Source of the DNA: Linyphia triangularis
Lineage: Eukaryota; Arthropoda; Arachnida; Araneae; Linyphiidae
Reading direction: 5' to 3'
Length of the DNA stretch: 64,000 bases
NCBI GenBank assembly: GCA_963978545.1
Contig: OZ021723.1
Span: 744,001 to 808,000, forward strand
Translations under genes and position numbers: made by a program
Notes under the pieces: generated by a model
Databases searched by the model: none
Told to the model about the DNA's origin: nothing
What the model saw: only the letters and a program-made list of their open reading frames with translations
In this document: positions 22,542 through 33,067 of the stretch, one piece after another
Position numbering within the stretch: position 1 is the stretch's first letter
How the letters are laid out: each line of letters starts with the position of its first letter

Positions 22542-23611
22542 CTGGGTTGGAAAAAACCCAAATAAACAGTTTTCTTGGTTTAAACCAGGTTTTTTCAAAA
22601 AATTCTTTTTAATTACTTGGATGCATATTTATAAAGAGATTTTGACATCAACTAGCACAATTATGTTCAAATAACTATTAACATTCCTTCTGGAAATAAT
22701 TTAAACTAAATAAACAATTGCTGCTACTTATGCGGACATTCAAATAATAATTTTAATGTTTTATTGAGAGGTACTATTTTTTAAATTAGTGCAATGGTAT
22801 TTTAATACAATGGTAATTGTTTACTACATAATACATGGAATATTGCTCTTAGATTCATCAGTAATGGTGATAAATTATTTAAAAATGATATTTTAAAGAT
22901 TTAGAAATAAGTTGTTGAAACACAAAACCTTTATTTTAGAAACAAATTTAAAATGCAGACTATAATTTAAGTTTAATTAATAATTTTAAATAATTATAAA
23001 ACAGATTAATATATCTATTACATTAATTTAAAAACTTATAGTTCAATAGTCTTGAAATGCAAGATTTATTTAAAAATAGATTAGAACTTAATCTATCTAT
23101 AGTATTCATATAATTTTTCATTTACAAAAACATCACTCAATCATGTTATAGTACCAAGAATGTAGACATTTCATTTAGTGAATTATTTTCCTAAAAAATG
23201 TAAAGAAAACTAAATTCTTAATTCCATTATAAAAAATATTGGATTTATTATTTTGAATAATAAACAAGTTTTGTTGCTTTTTCCAAAAAGAAAGAAAATA
23301 TACTCTCAAGATTCGCTGTAGTTGTTTTTGCAAAAAAAATTATTTCAACTTAATTCAATAAATCAAATTTTTTTTTATATCATTTTCTTGCATTCGCCAT
23401 CATTCTATAACAGTTACATTTTCAATAAATTCCTTTTAAAAAAGATATCTTTGGAATGGAAAACTTTTGGTTAAAAGTAGAAGTTATTTAAAACATCAAG
23501 TAATTTGAGAATCTACTTGTAAACAAATAAAAATAAAATTTATATTTAAAAAAAGGCACATTTTTTTTTTTGAGAAAAAAAACACATTTGGTTTTAACCA
23601 TGCCAACCCTG
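22542..23611. mobile_element. 1,070-bp hAT-type insert in the LINE
   Basis: Left end CTGGGTTGG; right end reverse-complements to CAGGGTTGGCATGG. ACTTCAAG lies on both sides (22,534-22,541; 23,612-23,619), an exact 8-bp duplication. The LINE reading frame continues from one side to the other. The body is very AT-rich without coding sequence. Confidence 0.85.
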
Positions 23612-24060
23612 ACTTCAAGTGGAAACAGCAGCAACTACAAATAAAAAGTAATAAAGAAATAATTCAAATGTAGCAGAATAAGTGAAATGAGACTGCAATA
23701 GGTATACTTGTAAAAGACGTAATTCCGAATGTTAGCATAAGCAGAATTATGGGCAACTTCTATTTGAATCAAATAATCACTGGACACTGAGCATTTAGAA
23801 CAAACCAAGAGTGGTTCCATGGCAAGAACTCTAGATGTCCTTGTGATGAAAACATTGAAACTGTGGAATATTGCATTTACAAATGCCAAGTTGTAGAATA
23901 AAATCGGGAAGGAATATAAAAAGGAAAATATGAACGGATTAGAATTCATCAAGAGATACCCGAAGGCAAGTTGAAAATTATTGAAAATATGGTTCAAAGA
24001 GAGAGAGATTCTTAATCTTTACCTATATAACATATCTTGTCAGGCACTCAGCAGGGACAT
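23612..24060 (+). pseudogene. LINE ORF2 C-terminal remnant
   Basis: Reads FYLNQIITGH, then FHGKNSRCPCDENIETVEYC and CIYKC. This is the cysteine-rich C-terminal block of R1/Jockey ORF2 (CxC...H...C), with the usual His replaced by Tyr, plus a downstream basic segment. Several stops are present. Together with 18,484-20,000 and 22,471-22,541 it represents one LINE that lost its reverse transcriptase. Confidence 0.7.
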
Positions 24061-24530
24061 TTCCTTCATTTATGAGATGCCGACTAAATGTAGGAAACTG
24101 AATGATTCAATGTAAAACAATATTGCAAGTTGTAAAATATATCCATGTTGGATCATTCATAAAATTGTCACCCGAAAGAACTTTTGGTGCATTTGGTGCT
24201 ACGGTACATAAGCATTCTAAACCTTTGTATCCAGCAAAACTCTAGTATTTTTACAGGGAAACTGGAACCATATCAATAAGAGACAATTAGAGTACCACAT
24301 CATTTCAAACTATGAAATTTATCCCCGCTTCTCTGCTTTAAATTTTTTGAATTTTTAAAACACCACAGTTCTGTGTAGAGACATCCTCAAAATCTTTTAT
24401 TTTAAGCCCTATTGCAATGAAAACAATTTAAATTTTTTAGTGATAAGATAGTAAAATGTTCTCATTTTAAATTTAACAGATAAATTTTATCTTGAATAGT
24501 AAAAATGAGAGTGTTGCATGCTTTTTTTAC
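24061..24530. other. Unassigned sequence after the LINE
   Basis: Probably the LINE 3' end plus flank; no polyA border is clear. The minus strand around 24,045-24,100 resembles part of 27,340-27,400 (shared 'cagcaggRacat...tgccgactaa'). Confidence 0.3.
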
Positions 24531-24551
24531 TTTCAATTACCCATATGCAGG

Positions 24552-25374
24552 GTGACTACAGAATTTGAGAAATAAAATTCACTGACATTTCCAGAAGATT
24601 TCTTCAAAAATTCCCTGATGTGTGCTATAATTAAAAAAAATAAAATAATGGAGAATTAAAAAAAACACAAATTTAATAATTAAATTTAATTCTAAATAGT
24701 CAAAGTATAATTGCGCTATAATAAATTTATGGCAAAAATCCAAACAAACATCTTTAGATGAAAAAGAATGGAAAACATTACTTAAAAAGTACAAAAATAC
24801 ACCAACTTCAGCCATACTTGCTAACTTCAAGGTAAAGCAAAACCAATACAATACTTTTCTTTTTAATTTCAAAAATAACACAAATAAAACATGTTATTTT
24901 CTTTAATATATGTCACATGCTGTTTAATGTTCATAGCATAATAGCTGCGCTGCTAAGTTATAGTATCATCAGAAATCTAACAGAAATAATTGTTCCAGGC
25001 ATAATAATGATTCCAGATAATAAAAAATAAAATAAAAAAAGGCGGAACATCAACAGGCAGTTGTGGGCGGGATATCAATGGTTTGGATTAGTTGCTAAGA
25101 GTAGAAAAAGTTCGGAATCGTCATTCTCCCAAATCGGCCAAGTAGTCAGATATTGAGGGCTTTTTAGACGGACTTAAAAAAGTACATGAAAAAGAAAACT
25201 GTATTCAACGCGGTGACATCACAGCATCCACTTCACATGACGCGAGTCGAAAGGTAGATATCCGCACGGGGGATGTGAGAAGGGAAACTCACAAATTTAA
25301 AAATTTCCTGATTAAAGGGTAATTTTACGAAATTCCCTGACATTTCCCTGATTTTCAGGTTTTCTAGACACCCT
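24552..25374. mobile_element. TIR element with CAGGGTG ends
   Basis: Left end CAGGGTGACTACAGAA; right end reverse-complements to CAGGGTGTCTAGAAAAC. CATATG lies outside both ends. The flanks read 'ttcaattacccatatg' and 'catatgttaagatagggtaatg', which join into the outer border seen in intact foldback units, so the element landed in one. Terminal 'cactgacatttcc' and 'ccctgacatttccctg' are repeated subterminal words. No transposase. Confidence 0.55.
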
Positions 25375-25386
25375 GCATATGTTAAG

Positions 25387-26063
25387 ATAGGGTAATGAAA
25401 GTATTGTTTTCAGTCCAAAATGTTCTTTAATTTCTCTATTTTTTCCTGAACGTCCTGATTAAGAAAAGTGGTATAGAAAGTGGTCAGTAAAACTCCTGAG
25501 TGAATTGACCTACAATATTCAAATTTGGTGTACGGGTGAGTGGTGGCCATGGGACCTACAATTAAGGTTTTTGTCAAAATTGTGCATGAACATCAGGTTG
25601 AAATCATGAAAAAATCTTGTTTTTCAGCAATTTCTAAAAAATGGCTCTAACAATTTTGATTCAAATCTCTGTGCTAATGCCTCTAAGGTGTTCTAAATGA
25701 CCCCCACCCCTCTAAAAATCCTTTAGAAATCCAATGAAAAGTAGAAAAACAAGTGCCTTTAATACAGAGTTTTCTGCTCTTGAGCATTGCCCATCAACAA
25801 TTGATTTTCATCAATTTCAAGCACAAAACAGGATGATGTAATATCTATCGAATAACATTGCCAATTTCGCCATTTTTCCATGTGGGGAGAGGTGAGGGTT
25901 ACTGACCCATGTAAAAATTATTCCAAAAAATATTGCCAAACTGGCCATTTTTATTTAAATGAGTGAAAACATGAAAATGGTAAATAATATCATATCAAAT
26001 TTGAATGCAGTGACCAGTATTATAGTGAAATTGAAAGCTGTGAAATGTTCCACACCCCTAGTT
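25387..26063 (+). repeat. Foldback-family unit, complete
   Basis: Runs from 'agatagggtaatgaaagtat' to 'gttccacacccctag'. Internal landmarks in order are 'tcaaatttggtgtacgg', 'ggtggccatgggacctac', 'aaggtttttgtcaaaattg' and 'gcattgcccatcaacaa'. The same series is found at 33,068, 39,546 and 48,886 and inverted at 35,144. Non-coding. Confidence 0.7.
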
Positions 26064-27330
26064 TTTTGTTGGGATTTAATATTTTCTCTCTTTAAATGTT
26101 ATTTTGCTTTGTACAATAACTTTTCCTACAGAAAATATAAAAATTTAAAGATGAATGTTCTTTAAATTTTTTAATGTTTAATGCTCATTATGGATATGCT
26201 GCACCAAAAAATATGAAATTGTTCTAACAAGATTCTTATTTAATTATCACAATATTTTAACAAATATTAATTTACAATCTTTATAAAGAAATTTTCTACC
26301 TTTACGATTGCTAATATATTCGCTTTATATATTATACCTCAATTTTATTTATTCTGACATAGAAGAAATTTCAGCTCAATTTACTTCCTGTTCTATTATA
26401 AATAAACAGTGATAGTAATTGCAATATTTTGCACTAACAGAGGACTATGTGTTTAAGATTGAAATCAATTTAGTAGTTCAAAATGATAATAGTAATAATA
26501 CTAATTAAAGCATTTTAAAAGATCCAAATATTCTTAAAGTATATTTAAATATTACAATGTTTAGAACTCGCATTTTTATGAATAAGATATGTTTATAACA
26601 GACTTTTATTACATTAAGCAATTCCTATTGAAAGAAGCATTTTTACTTTTATAAAATTTTCAATTCAAATTTTGTCAGATATTGAAGATTACTTACAGGA
26701 AATTTAAAATTACCTTTTTTTTGCCATTGCAATTCATAAAGAATTTGATTTCAGAATTTCTCGGAAGAATCGCATCTCTTGGAAAACATTAAATTTTTTT
26801 TTAAATATCCATTAAGATTTTTCCAACAAAAAAAGAGAAGAGATGATTTCCCAACGCAGACCGAAAATTCCAAGCATAATTCCCGACTTTCCCGAGGTGC
26901 AAAAAATTCAAGTACATTTCCCGACTTTCAAGGCTGCTGGACACAATGTTAGAGAAATCATTATTTAAAGAAAAAATCATTATTTAAAGAAACAACAAGT
27001 AAATCAGCACCTAATTATTCACTTTTTAAATTATGTGTGTTTTTATTTAAAAAAAATCAATTACTAAGACTTAGAAAGCATTTAACTTAATATCTTATTG
27101 ACTTCAGACAATATTTTGATGCTAGGATTCAGATAAGTTGGGAACAACACAATACTATCCTGATCAGAATTTTGTGGCTCAAAAACAATGGGTAGTACAA
27201 GAACATTATAAAAAAAGATTAGTAACATAGCAAGTGTGAGCCATAGATAAAAAAAAAAAAACCCTATATTTTATCTGAAAGAAAAACTTGCAAACCCAAC
27301 TAAAACATAAGAAAAAAAAAGGTTTCAAGG
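26064..27330. other. AT-rich unassigned stretch
   Basis: No gene recognised. At 26,870-26,945 'cccgactttcccgaggtg' and 'cccgactttcaaggctgctgg' look like the end of a hAT-like element. A short tandem 'aaatcattatttaaag' occurs twice near 26,952-26,990. Confidence 0.4.
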
Positions 27331-27419
27331 CTAGATTCTATCCACTTCAGCAGGAACATAAATTGATTCCATAATAATGTGCCGACTAATATCAAGAATC
27401 CCAGACTGATTTAGATCTG
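27331..27419 (-). other. Candidate 3'-terminal exon of an unknown gene
   Basis: On the minus strand, a pyrimidine-tolerant 'tcacaaatatttag' is followed by an open segment reading DLNQSGILDISRH then VPAEVDRI and a stop at 27,331-27,333. The amino-acid pattern looks more protein-like than neighbouring sequence, but I recognise no family. A partly similar minus-strand stretch (SRHLINEGNVPAE) occurs at about 24,045-24,095, so a repeat origin is possible. Confidence 0.2.
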
Positions 27420-27981
27420 CTAAATATTTGTGAAAAATATACCTGAAATTGTACATGACACATTAACAATCGAAAATTTGGATGCAGTTGAAAGGTTTGT
27501 TCTTCCTTGTCTGAACTAGAGAATTGAAATTGTTTTCTTGCATTTCATAGCAATATTCGAAGGTTAAGGGAAAATTTTTAAAACTTTATTCAATTCCTAC
27601 TTTAAATAAATTCATTAATGTTAAATAGTGAATTTTAATAACAATTTAGAATGGCATCCAGTAAGTAATTATTGTTGCATAACTACAGTTTAAATTTATC
27701 AGACACTTATGAAGTTGTAGATTTATATTCTGTTGAAAACTATAGGGTTTTTTTCCAATAACAAAACATTTTAGGTGATCAATTTCAAATTAATAGGGAT
27801 ATTTTAGGTACAGTAAAGATATATTGTAAACTTTTGTATCTACTTTCTTAAATCAACATCTACAATATGCATGCTTTAGGTATATAAATTTTCACTTGGG
27901 TACCCTAGTACAGTCAACCCATCAGTTGTGCTGTGTTTGACAAGAACTTTCAATGTTATATAGCCAGCAGAGTTCACTTAC

Positions 27982-28026
27982 CATTCAAAATGAGGAGAAC
28001 AGTCTGTCTTTTGAACATGTCAGAGA
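27982..28026 (-). other. Candidate 45-bp internal exon
   Basis: On the minus strand 'ggtccatttctag' precedes an open segment reading SDMFKRQTVLLILN, followed by a strong donor GTAAGTGAAC (27,971-27,981). Both borders look like splice sites. The family is unknown. It lies upstream of 27,331-27,419 in the sense of transcription. Confidence 0.25.
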
Positions 28027-28329
28027 CTAGAAATGGACCAAAATCCTTGAATTTTTCAGATACAGGAGACAATCAGCTTGTTCTCTTCATACAATTCATT
28101 CATAAAACTTTAAATATATGAAAGATTTTTAGACCTGTAAGATTAGACCAATTCCAAAATGTTACACTTCAGTAATTAAAATAGATGCAATCAGAGAATA
28201 ATAAATCTCCCTTAAATTCTATAGCAAGATAAATCTTCAAAAATTTTTATTTTATAAAGAACCAATAGGGAAGTTGTCTTTTTATGTGCTATTGATTTAA
28301 ATTGTGCAAATGTGCTATTAATTTAATAT

Positions 28330-28485
28330 TTTTCTGAAAGACAAAAATTTGTAATTTTCAAACATTCACCCAAGAACTTCAAAAAGCAATATATTAATTT
28401 TGAAAAATATGAATAAAAGCGATTGAAAATTACAGCAACAACATGCATCCAAAAATGCCACAATGCATGATAAACCTGTCTGTTT
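28330..28485 (-). other. Possible membrane-protein exon
   Basis: On the minus strand, after 'cctcgtgtag', an open frame reads WRRNRQVYHALWHFWMHVV and continues with hydrophobic residues toward a GTGAATG (about 28,370). His and Trp spacing resembles a transmembrane helix. AT-rich DNA gives such frames by chance, so confidence is low. Confidence 0.18.
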
Positions 28486-28550
28486 CTCCTCCAATCTACA
28501 CGAGGTTGCAATCATTTGCCCAGACTGAACTTCCATTTTTGTTGACATGT

Positions 28551-28798
28551 TCTATACTAAACTCCAACTTAACTTGACATCACTAGACGATAGATCTTCA
28601 CCATGCTCATAGGCATTTAATCTATTTTAGCGAAGTGAAGACATAATTCTCGCCAAACCTTATAGCCTTTTGTTCTCCAAAGGGTTGTGGTTTGGCGAGC
28701 ATTATGCTTTCACGCCGCCAAAATGGATTAAATGCCTATGAGCTCGGTGAAGATCTATCATCTAAGTGATGTCAAGTTAAGTTGGAGTTTAGTATAGA
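28551..28798. repeat. Palindromic MITE-like foldback
   Basis: Starts TCTATACTAAACTCCAAC and ends with its inverted match GTTGGAGTTTAGTATAGA. Arms of about 75 bp are closely matched (TTAACTTGACATCACT, AGATCTTCACC, CTCATAGGCATTTAATC), and further inverted matches such as ttcgccaaacc/ggtttggcga lie inside. No coding sequence. It lies 15 bp from the Gypsy LTR remnant at 28,814. Confidence 0.75.
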
Positions 28799-28813
28799 TG
28801 ACTGCTGTAGTGT

Positions 28814-28977
28814 ACAATCAGACAACTATAGATCAGACTTCGTTTATTACATTACGATTTAGTTCAAATCTTGAAAGAATAGCACAAGTCCAGTTTAAGT
28901 TGAAAGTACATAACACAAACCTAAAGATCAAAATTAGTGAAGTTAAAGTGTAAGTATCTAGTACATATCTAGCACGC

Positions 28978-28978
<1 letters not shown>
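28814..28978 (-). mobile_element. Gypsy LTR remnant (left)
   Basis: Direct match to 30,251-30,420 starting ACAATCAGACAACYATAG and including 'ttacgatttagttcaaatctt' words. It is followed by a 27-A run (about 28,982-29,008). The two copies differ at many positions, so the insertion is old. Orientation is inferred from the minus-strand gag between them. Confidence 0.6.
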
Positions 28979-29010
<32 letters not shown>

Positions 29011-29045
29011 ATTTTACAAACGAGTTAATACAGTTAAACATTGAA

Positions 29046-29191
29046 CTACAAAACTGACCAATAGAAGCTTATGGTGCAGTGTACAGACGAAATAGATATT
29101 TCATTCGTCCTGATAACTCAGAATATGCGTGTGTACCTGGTGGAACAGATCTAGAAAGAACTGTGGAAGATCTATATCCAACCACTCTTTG
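29046..29191 (+). pseudogene. Gypsy integrase tail, plus strand
   Basis: From about 29,061 the plus strand reads EAYGAVYRRNRYFIRP and then YACVPGG before a stop. 'YRRNRxFIRP' is the usual end of Gypsy pol. It is opposite in orientation to the gag and protease just to the right, so this copy has been rearranged. Confidence 0.5.
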
Positions 29192-29900
29192 AAATAACAA
29201 TTACTTGTGCTCCTGAATCAAGTTTAAATGTAACCTGTTAATATTTACAGATACCTCTTTCAACCATATACTCTCTGTATGAATACAAGTGTTAATTACA
29301 TCAATATTTTCTAATTCCCCGAGAAATACCGATTCCAAATTGGTATCGGAATTTTTTCCATGGTATTAACGCAATGGGTATTTTGCTTTATTTGTGCGAG
29401 AGATCTGCACATTCTAGCCCAATGATTTATTGAGTTACAGTTCTTGAATGTCATTCTGAACGCCAGACATCTTCCGAGATTGTGCACCCGTCCACATGAT
29501 CTACAATGCTGTCCTTTATCTTCCTTATGAAAACCTTTCCGCACATTTTCCGCTGCCTCTGATTGGAAATTATGTAGCTGGATTGCATCTACTTCCGCTA
29601 GTTTGTTATTATCTGTATCGTCTGATTGTATTTTGCTGTGTTCCACTCTTTTACACTAACAGATCACTTCTTGAAGAGATTTTGATTTTGGATTTGTTTC
29701 TCTTAACAGTCTCTCTTGCAGCTGTTTATAAAGCATTCCGTGAATGATTTTGTCACGCAACATTCGGTCTGTGAAAATTCACCTTAATTACATTCCGTTA
29801 TTGTGCATCGTAGTCTTGAGTAGAAGTCAGTAAATTTCTCCTCTTTTTCTTGTTTCATTTCCAAGAATTTGTATGATGCATAAATTCCATTCTAATATTC
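29180..29900 (-). pseudogene. Gypsy gag zinc knuckles and protease start
   Basis: On the minus strand, gag ends with CRSCGRVHNLGRC and then NCNSINHWARMC (29,400-29,510), two knuckles of which the second lost its first Cys. A protease follows near 29,190-29,235 with DSGAQVIVISK. The fold and order fit a Gypsy-class element. RT, RNase H and most of integrase are missing, and upstream gag sequence is full of shifts. A primer-site-like TGGTGTGAGAAGTAG lies near 30,215-30,231. Confidence 0.7.
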
Positions 29901-30250
29901 TTTGAAAAATTCATAAAATGCTTTTAAAATTTGAGATACTTACTTGCGTTTCTCCCGCTTCCGCCTGCAAACCAAAAACTCGAAATCGTTTCTTCATCTC
30001 ATCGCCGCTACCATGGTAAAAGAGGGCTGTTATTGTTTTTTCAGGTTCATTTCCACAACGTAAAGTTTCAACTTAGTATTCAAAATCTTGTTTCCAATTC
30101 CTCCATGCTTCGGATGGATTTGAATTGACATCAAACGACTGAATCGTCGGCAAATATCCGCTTATTTTATCACGATATAACGTTTTCCTTTCAATAAACT
30201 GTGTGGATTGATGCTACTTCTCACACCATGACATGTTCCAGATGCCTACT

Positions 30251-30420
30251 GAATTTTACAATCAGACAACCATAGATCAGACTTCGTTTAATACGTTACG
30301 ATTTAGTTCAAATCTTAAAAGAACAGCACAAGTACAGCTTAAATTAAAGTACAAACCTAAATATCAAAATTAGTGAAGTTAAAGAAGAAGTACCTAGCAC
30401 ATATCTAACAGTTGTTACAT
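30251..30420 (-). mobile_element. Gypsy LTR remnant (right)
   Basis: Partner of 28,814-28,978. The primer-site-like word on the minus strand directly to its left marks it as the 5' LTR of a minus-strand copy. The true LTR may begin a little further left (about 30,229). Confidence 0.55.
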
Positions 30421-31143
30421 TTTGCTATGTACAATTCAAGGAACAAAAATGTTTTTAAAATATAATATGAGGGTTCATTATAAGACCATTTCTTTTTATT
30501 AGCATTCCAAAAGCTCCCTTTGTCAATTGTACTCAAACTCACAAAACTCAAACATGATTACATAAACATAAATAGTAACAGTAAAAAAGTAAGGATAAAT
30601 TCTCATAACTGGTTTTCTAATTAAGCTAGAGAGATGGTTAAGGTGTTAATATGTAGCATTTATTTACGCTTTTAAAATGATATGCAACACATATACGAGT
30701 TTTGTATCATTTTAAAGGAAGCATTTGAAATCACATGCGATTCACAAAATTCAGAAAAAAAGTTCCCTGATAATTTCTCCAGTAGATTTCTAAAAAATTT
30801 CGATTTTATGGCAACCTTTTATCCAATTTCTCCAACTTTTCTATAAGTGTAAACATTTCAATCAAACACACCATGTATGTCAAAAAGATAATATGGCAAT
30901 TTGTTAAAAATAGTTTTGGCGGCAATGAAAGTTTAAATTATTCCGCAACGTGAAATTTCTAATGATTATCACCACAATTTTCATGGTAAATGACGCCAAA
31001 ATATGGGTGAATAGGGAAACGTATCAAAACATTAATAGTAAATTCCCCGATTTTTGTGATATTTTAAAAAAAATTTCCTGACATTTCCCAGAATCAGAAA
31101 GCTACCTGGCATCTCATTGATTTCCAGGTTCTGTGGTCACTTT
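30421..31143. other. Unassigned, ends in a TIR-like border
   Basis: The right edge (about 31,060-31,143) reads 'cctgacatttcccagaatc' and 'ccaggttctgtggtcac', similar to the right end of the element at 24,552-25,374. A matching left end was not found. The rest is AT-rich. Confidence 0.35.
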
Positions 31144-31149
31144 GCATCC

Positions 31150-31238
31150 ACCACTTCTCGTCGTACACTATGGGATGTAACTGTTCATGTCTTCTAATTT
31201 TAATTGATCTGCCGATTCCCACCACCAGTAACACGACT
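31150..31238 (-). other. Possible exon with a membrane segment
   Basis: On the minus strand, 'gtatctaacattacag' is followed by an open segment reading HIVIVVLLVVGIG then HPIVYDEKWW. The hydrophobic run could span a membrane. It runs into the TIR-like border at 31,143 without a clear donor. No family recognised. Confidence 0.2.
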
Positions 31239-31558
31239 ATCACAATATGGTCACAGACGCCTGTAATGTTAGATACTCATTATGCTGATATTTAATACCA
31301 AAATAATTTTAAGCTAATTAGTTGAAAGTGTGTTCATGAGAAAAGAAATGAAATTGCCTTATTTCTTAATATCCTAGATGTACTTAAACGCATATTACAT
31401 ACAAAGTAAGGGAAACTGGTGACCGGGTCTTTGGAATCAATTGAACAAAGTTGTATAAAAATTTGAACAAATTAAAAGCAGATTAAAGCATTTGAAAAAA
31501 TTGAATGTAGTCGCCATGATTTAAACTTATATTAAACTGTAAATAAAGTATATGAAAC

Positions 31559-31688
31559 GTTGGTTGGTTGTTTTCAGATTATCTGGCGCCGTCAGCAACA
31601 CGAGGGCTATAATGTGCCGAAACATTCGTCATTAGACAAGCCAACATAAATTTACAAACACCCATGCCTAACACGGGACTCGAACCCA
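31559..31688 (-). mobile_element. tRNA-derived SINE, 5'-truncated (copy 2)
   Basis: Same body as the copies at 9026 and 62,213, with the TTGG tail on the left. Direct repeats GTATATGAAA (31,548-31,557) and GTACATGAAA (31,689-31,698) flank it with one difference. The tRNA head is lost just past the B box. Confidence 0.75.
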
Positions 31689-31815
31689 GTACATGAAAAG
31701 AAACAGTACAAGTACACACCTTCACAAATTACAAGACTTTGTGACTAGATATTCATGATCAGAATTAAAATATATATATATATACATAGGAAAAAAAATT
31801 GAAATATTGACTCAC

Positions 31816-31878
31816 ATCTACTACTTCCTCAGTGGGTTTAGTCATGTTTGAGCCACAAGCAGAAACTTCCAAGTACAC
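31816..31878 (-). other. Candidate 63-bp internal exon
   Basis: On the minus strand 'caattttgtag' precedes an open 21-codon segment reading VYLEVSACGSNMTKPTEEVV, followed by GTGAGT. Both splice borders are good, the length is a multiple of three, and the peptide looks protein-like. Family unknown. This is the best host-exon candidate in the window. Confidence 0.3.
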
Positions 31879-32677
31879 CTACAAAATTGAAGTCTAAAAT
31901 ACAAAAGTAATCCAAATTACAGATAAAATAAATGACAAAAAAAAAACAAAGATATAAATACAAGTAGTTATGAGCATTGATAAACCTCACCAAAAAGATA
32001 TTTTATAAAGGACGAAAAGAGCAGCCATGAAAAATAAAAGTGTTTAATAATAAACCATGCCTCCAAATTCTACCCGCTAGGGATGGGAAACAAAAGAACA
32101 GTCTGCTATTTTGAGCCTGTTCCTTAAAAAGAGCCGGAACACCCTGTTCTCTGATCACACCAAAACCCTGTTCTTTAATATTCTTCGACTATACTTTTCC
32201 CACTCGGAGGAAGGTGCTTAGTCACAAAGTCCTTCCTTTCCACCCTCTGCTCGGGGGTTCAACCAACCAACCATTTTCCACTCTGATTCTATGCGTCACA
32301 CCTCTGACGTTACACTTGAGGAAGTAGGTTTTGTTTCCCCCTCCCACTCCTCACACACGTATCCATGTTGTGTGTTCTCCTAACAGCAGGGCTGTGTTGC
32401 GCAGGCGCAGAGTAGATGGCAGGTTTGTTTCAAAGAGCCAGTTCTTTTCAACCAGCTCTGTTCAGAACAGATTAGTTGAGTAGCTCTTTCCGAACGGCTC
32501 AGTTTGAACTGTTCCTTAAAGAGTAGTTCATTTTGAGCTAATCCCGCTCACTTGCTCCCGCTCTGTGTCGGAGCGGGATCTATGGGAAAGAACCAGTTCC
32601 TTTTTTCTCGAATATACTGTTGCTTTCAAATGAAAGTGGAAGCTATCGTAAGTAATTTTGGACAATGTTCGTGCCGG

Positions 32678-32694
32678 GGGGGGGGGGGGGGGGG
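32678..32694. repeat. Poly-G tract
   Basis: A run of about 17 G inside the 5.9-kb element. The equivalent run in copy 2 (about 48,499-48,510) is shorter, one of the few differences between the copies. Confidence 0.8.
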
Positions 32695-33067
32695 ATCTTT
32701 TAAATTAATTTCAGCAGATATAATGCTTATATGTTTTTGTTTGTTTTTTATTTTATTTTGAGTATAAATAAGAATAATAAGGAAATTATTTGATTTCTCG
32801 TTCTATATTCAAACTTTCAATGCATTGGAATGAAACCGAGTTTTTCTTATATTATGATGTGTTTGTTACAAGTGTGTTTTTAAATTAGGCTAACTTAATT
32901 TTTGGTAAATTTGGAAAAAGGAAACATAATTTATGATAACACAACGTTGTGGAATTTTTATTTTCCAAAAATATATATATATTTTTTTTAAATTTATTAG
33001 GTCAATGTTTCATTGGTCCGGTAAATCCCATCCGCTAAATAAAAAGTTCGAGCTGTTCTGTATTTAC

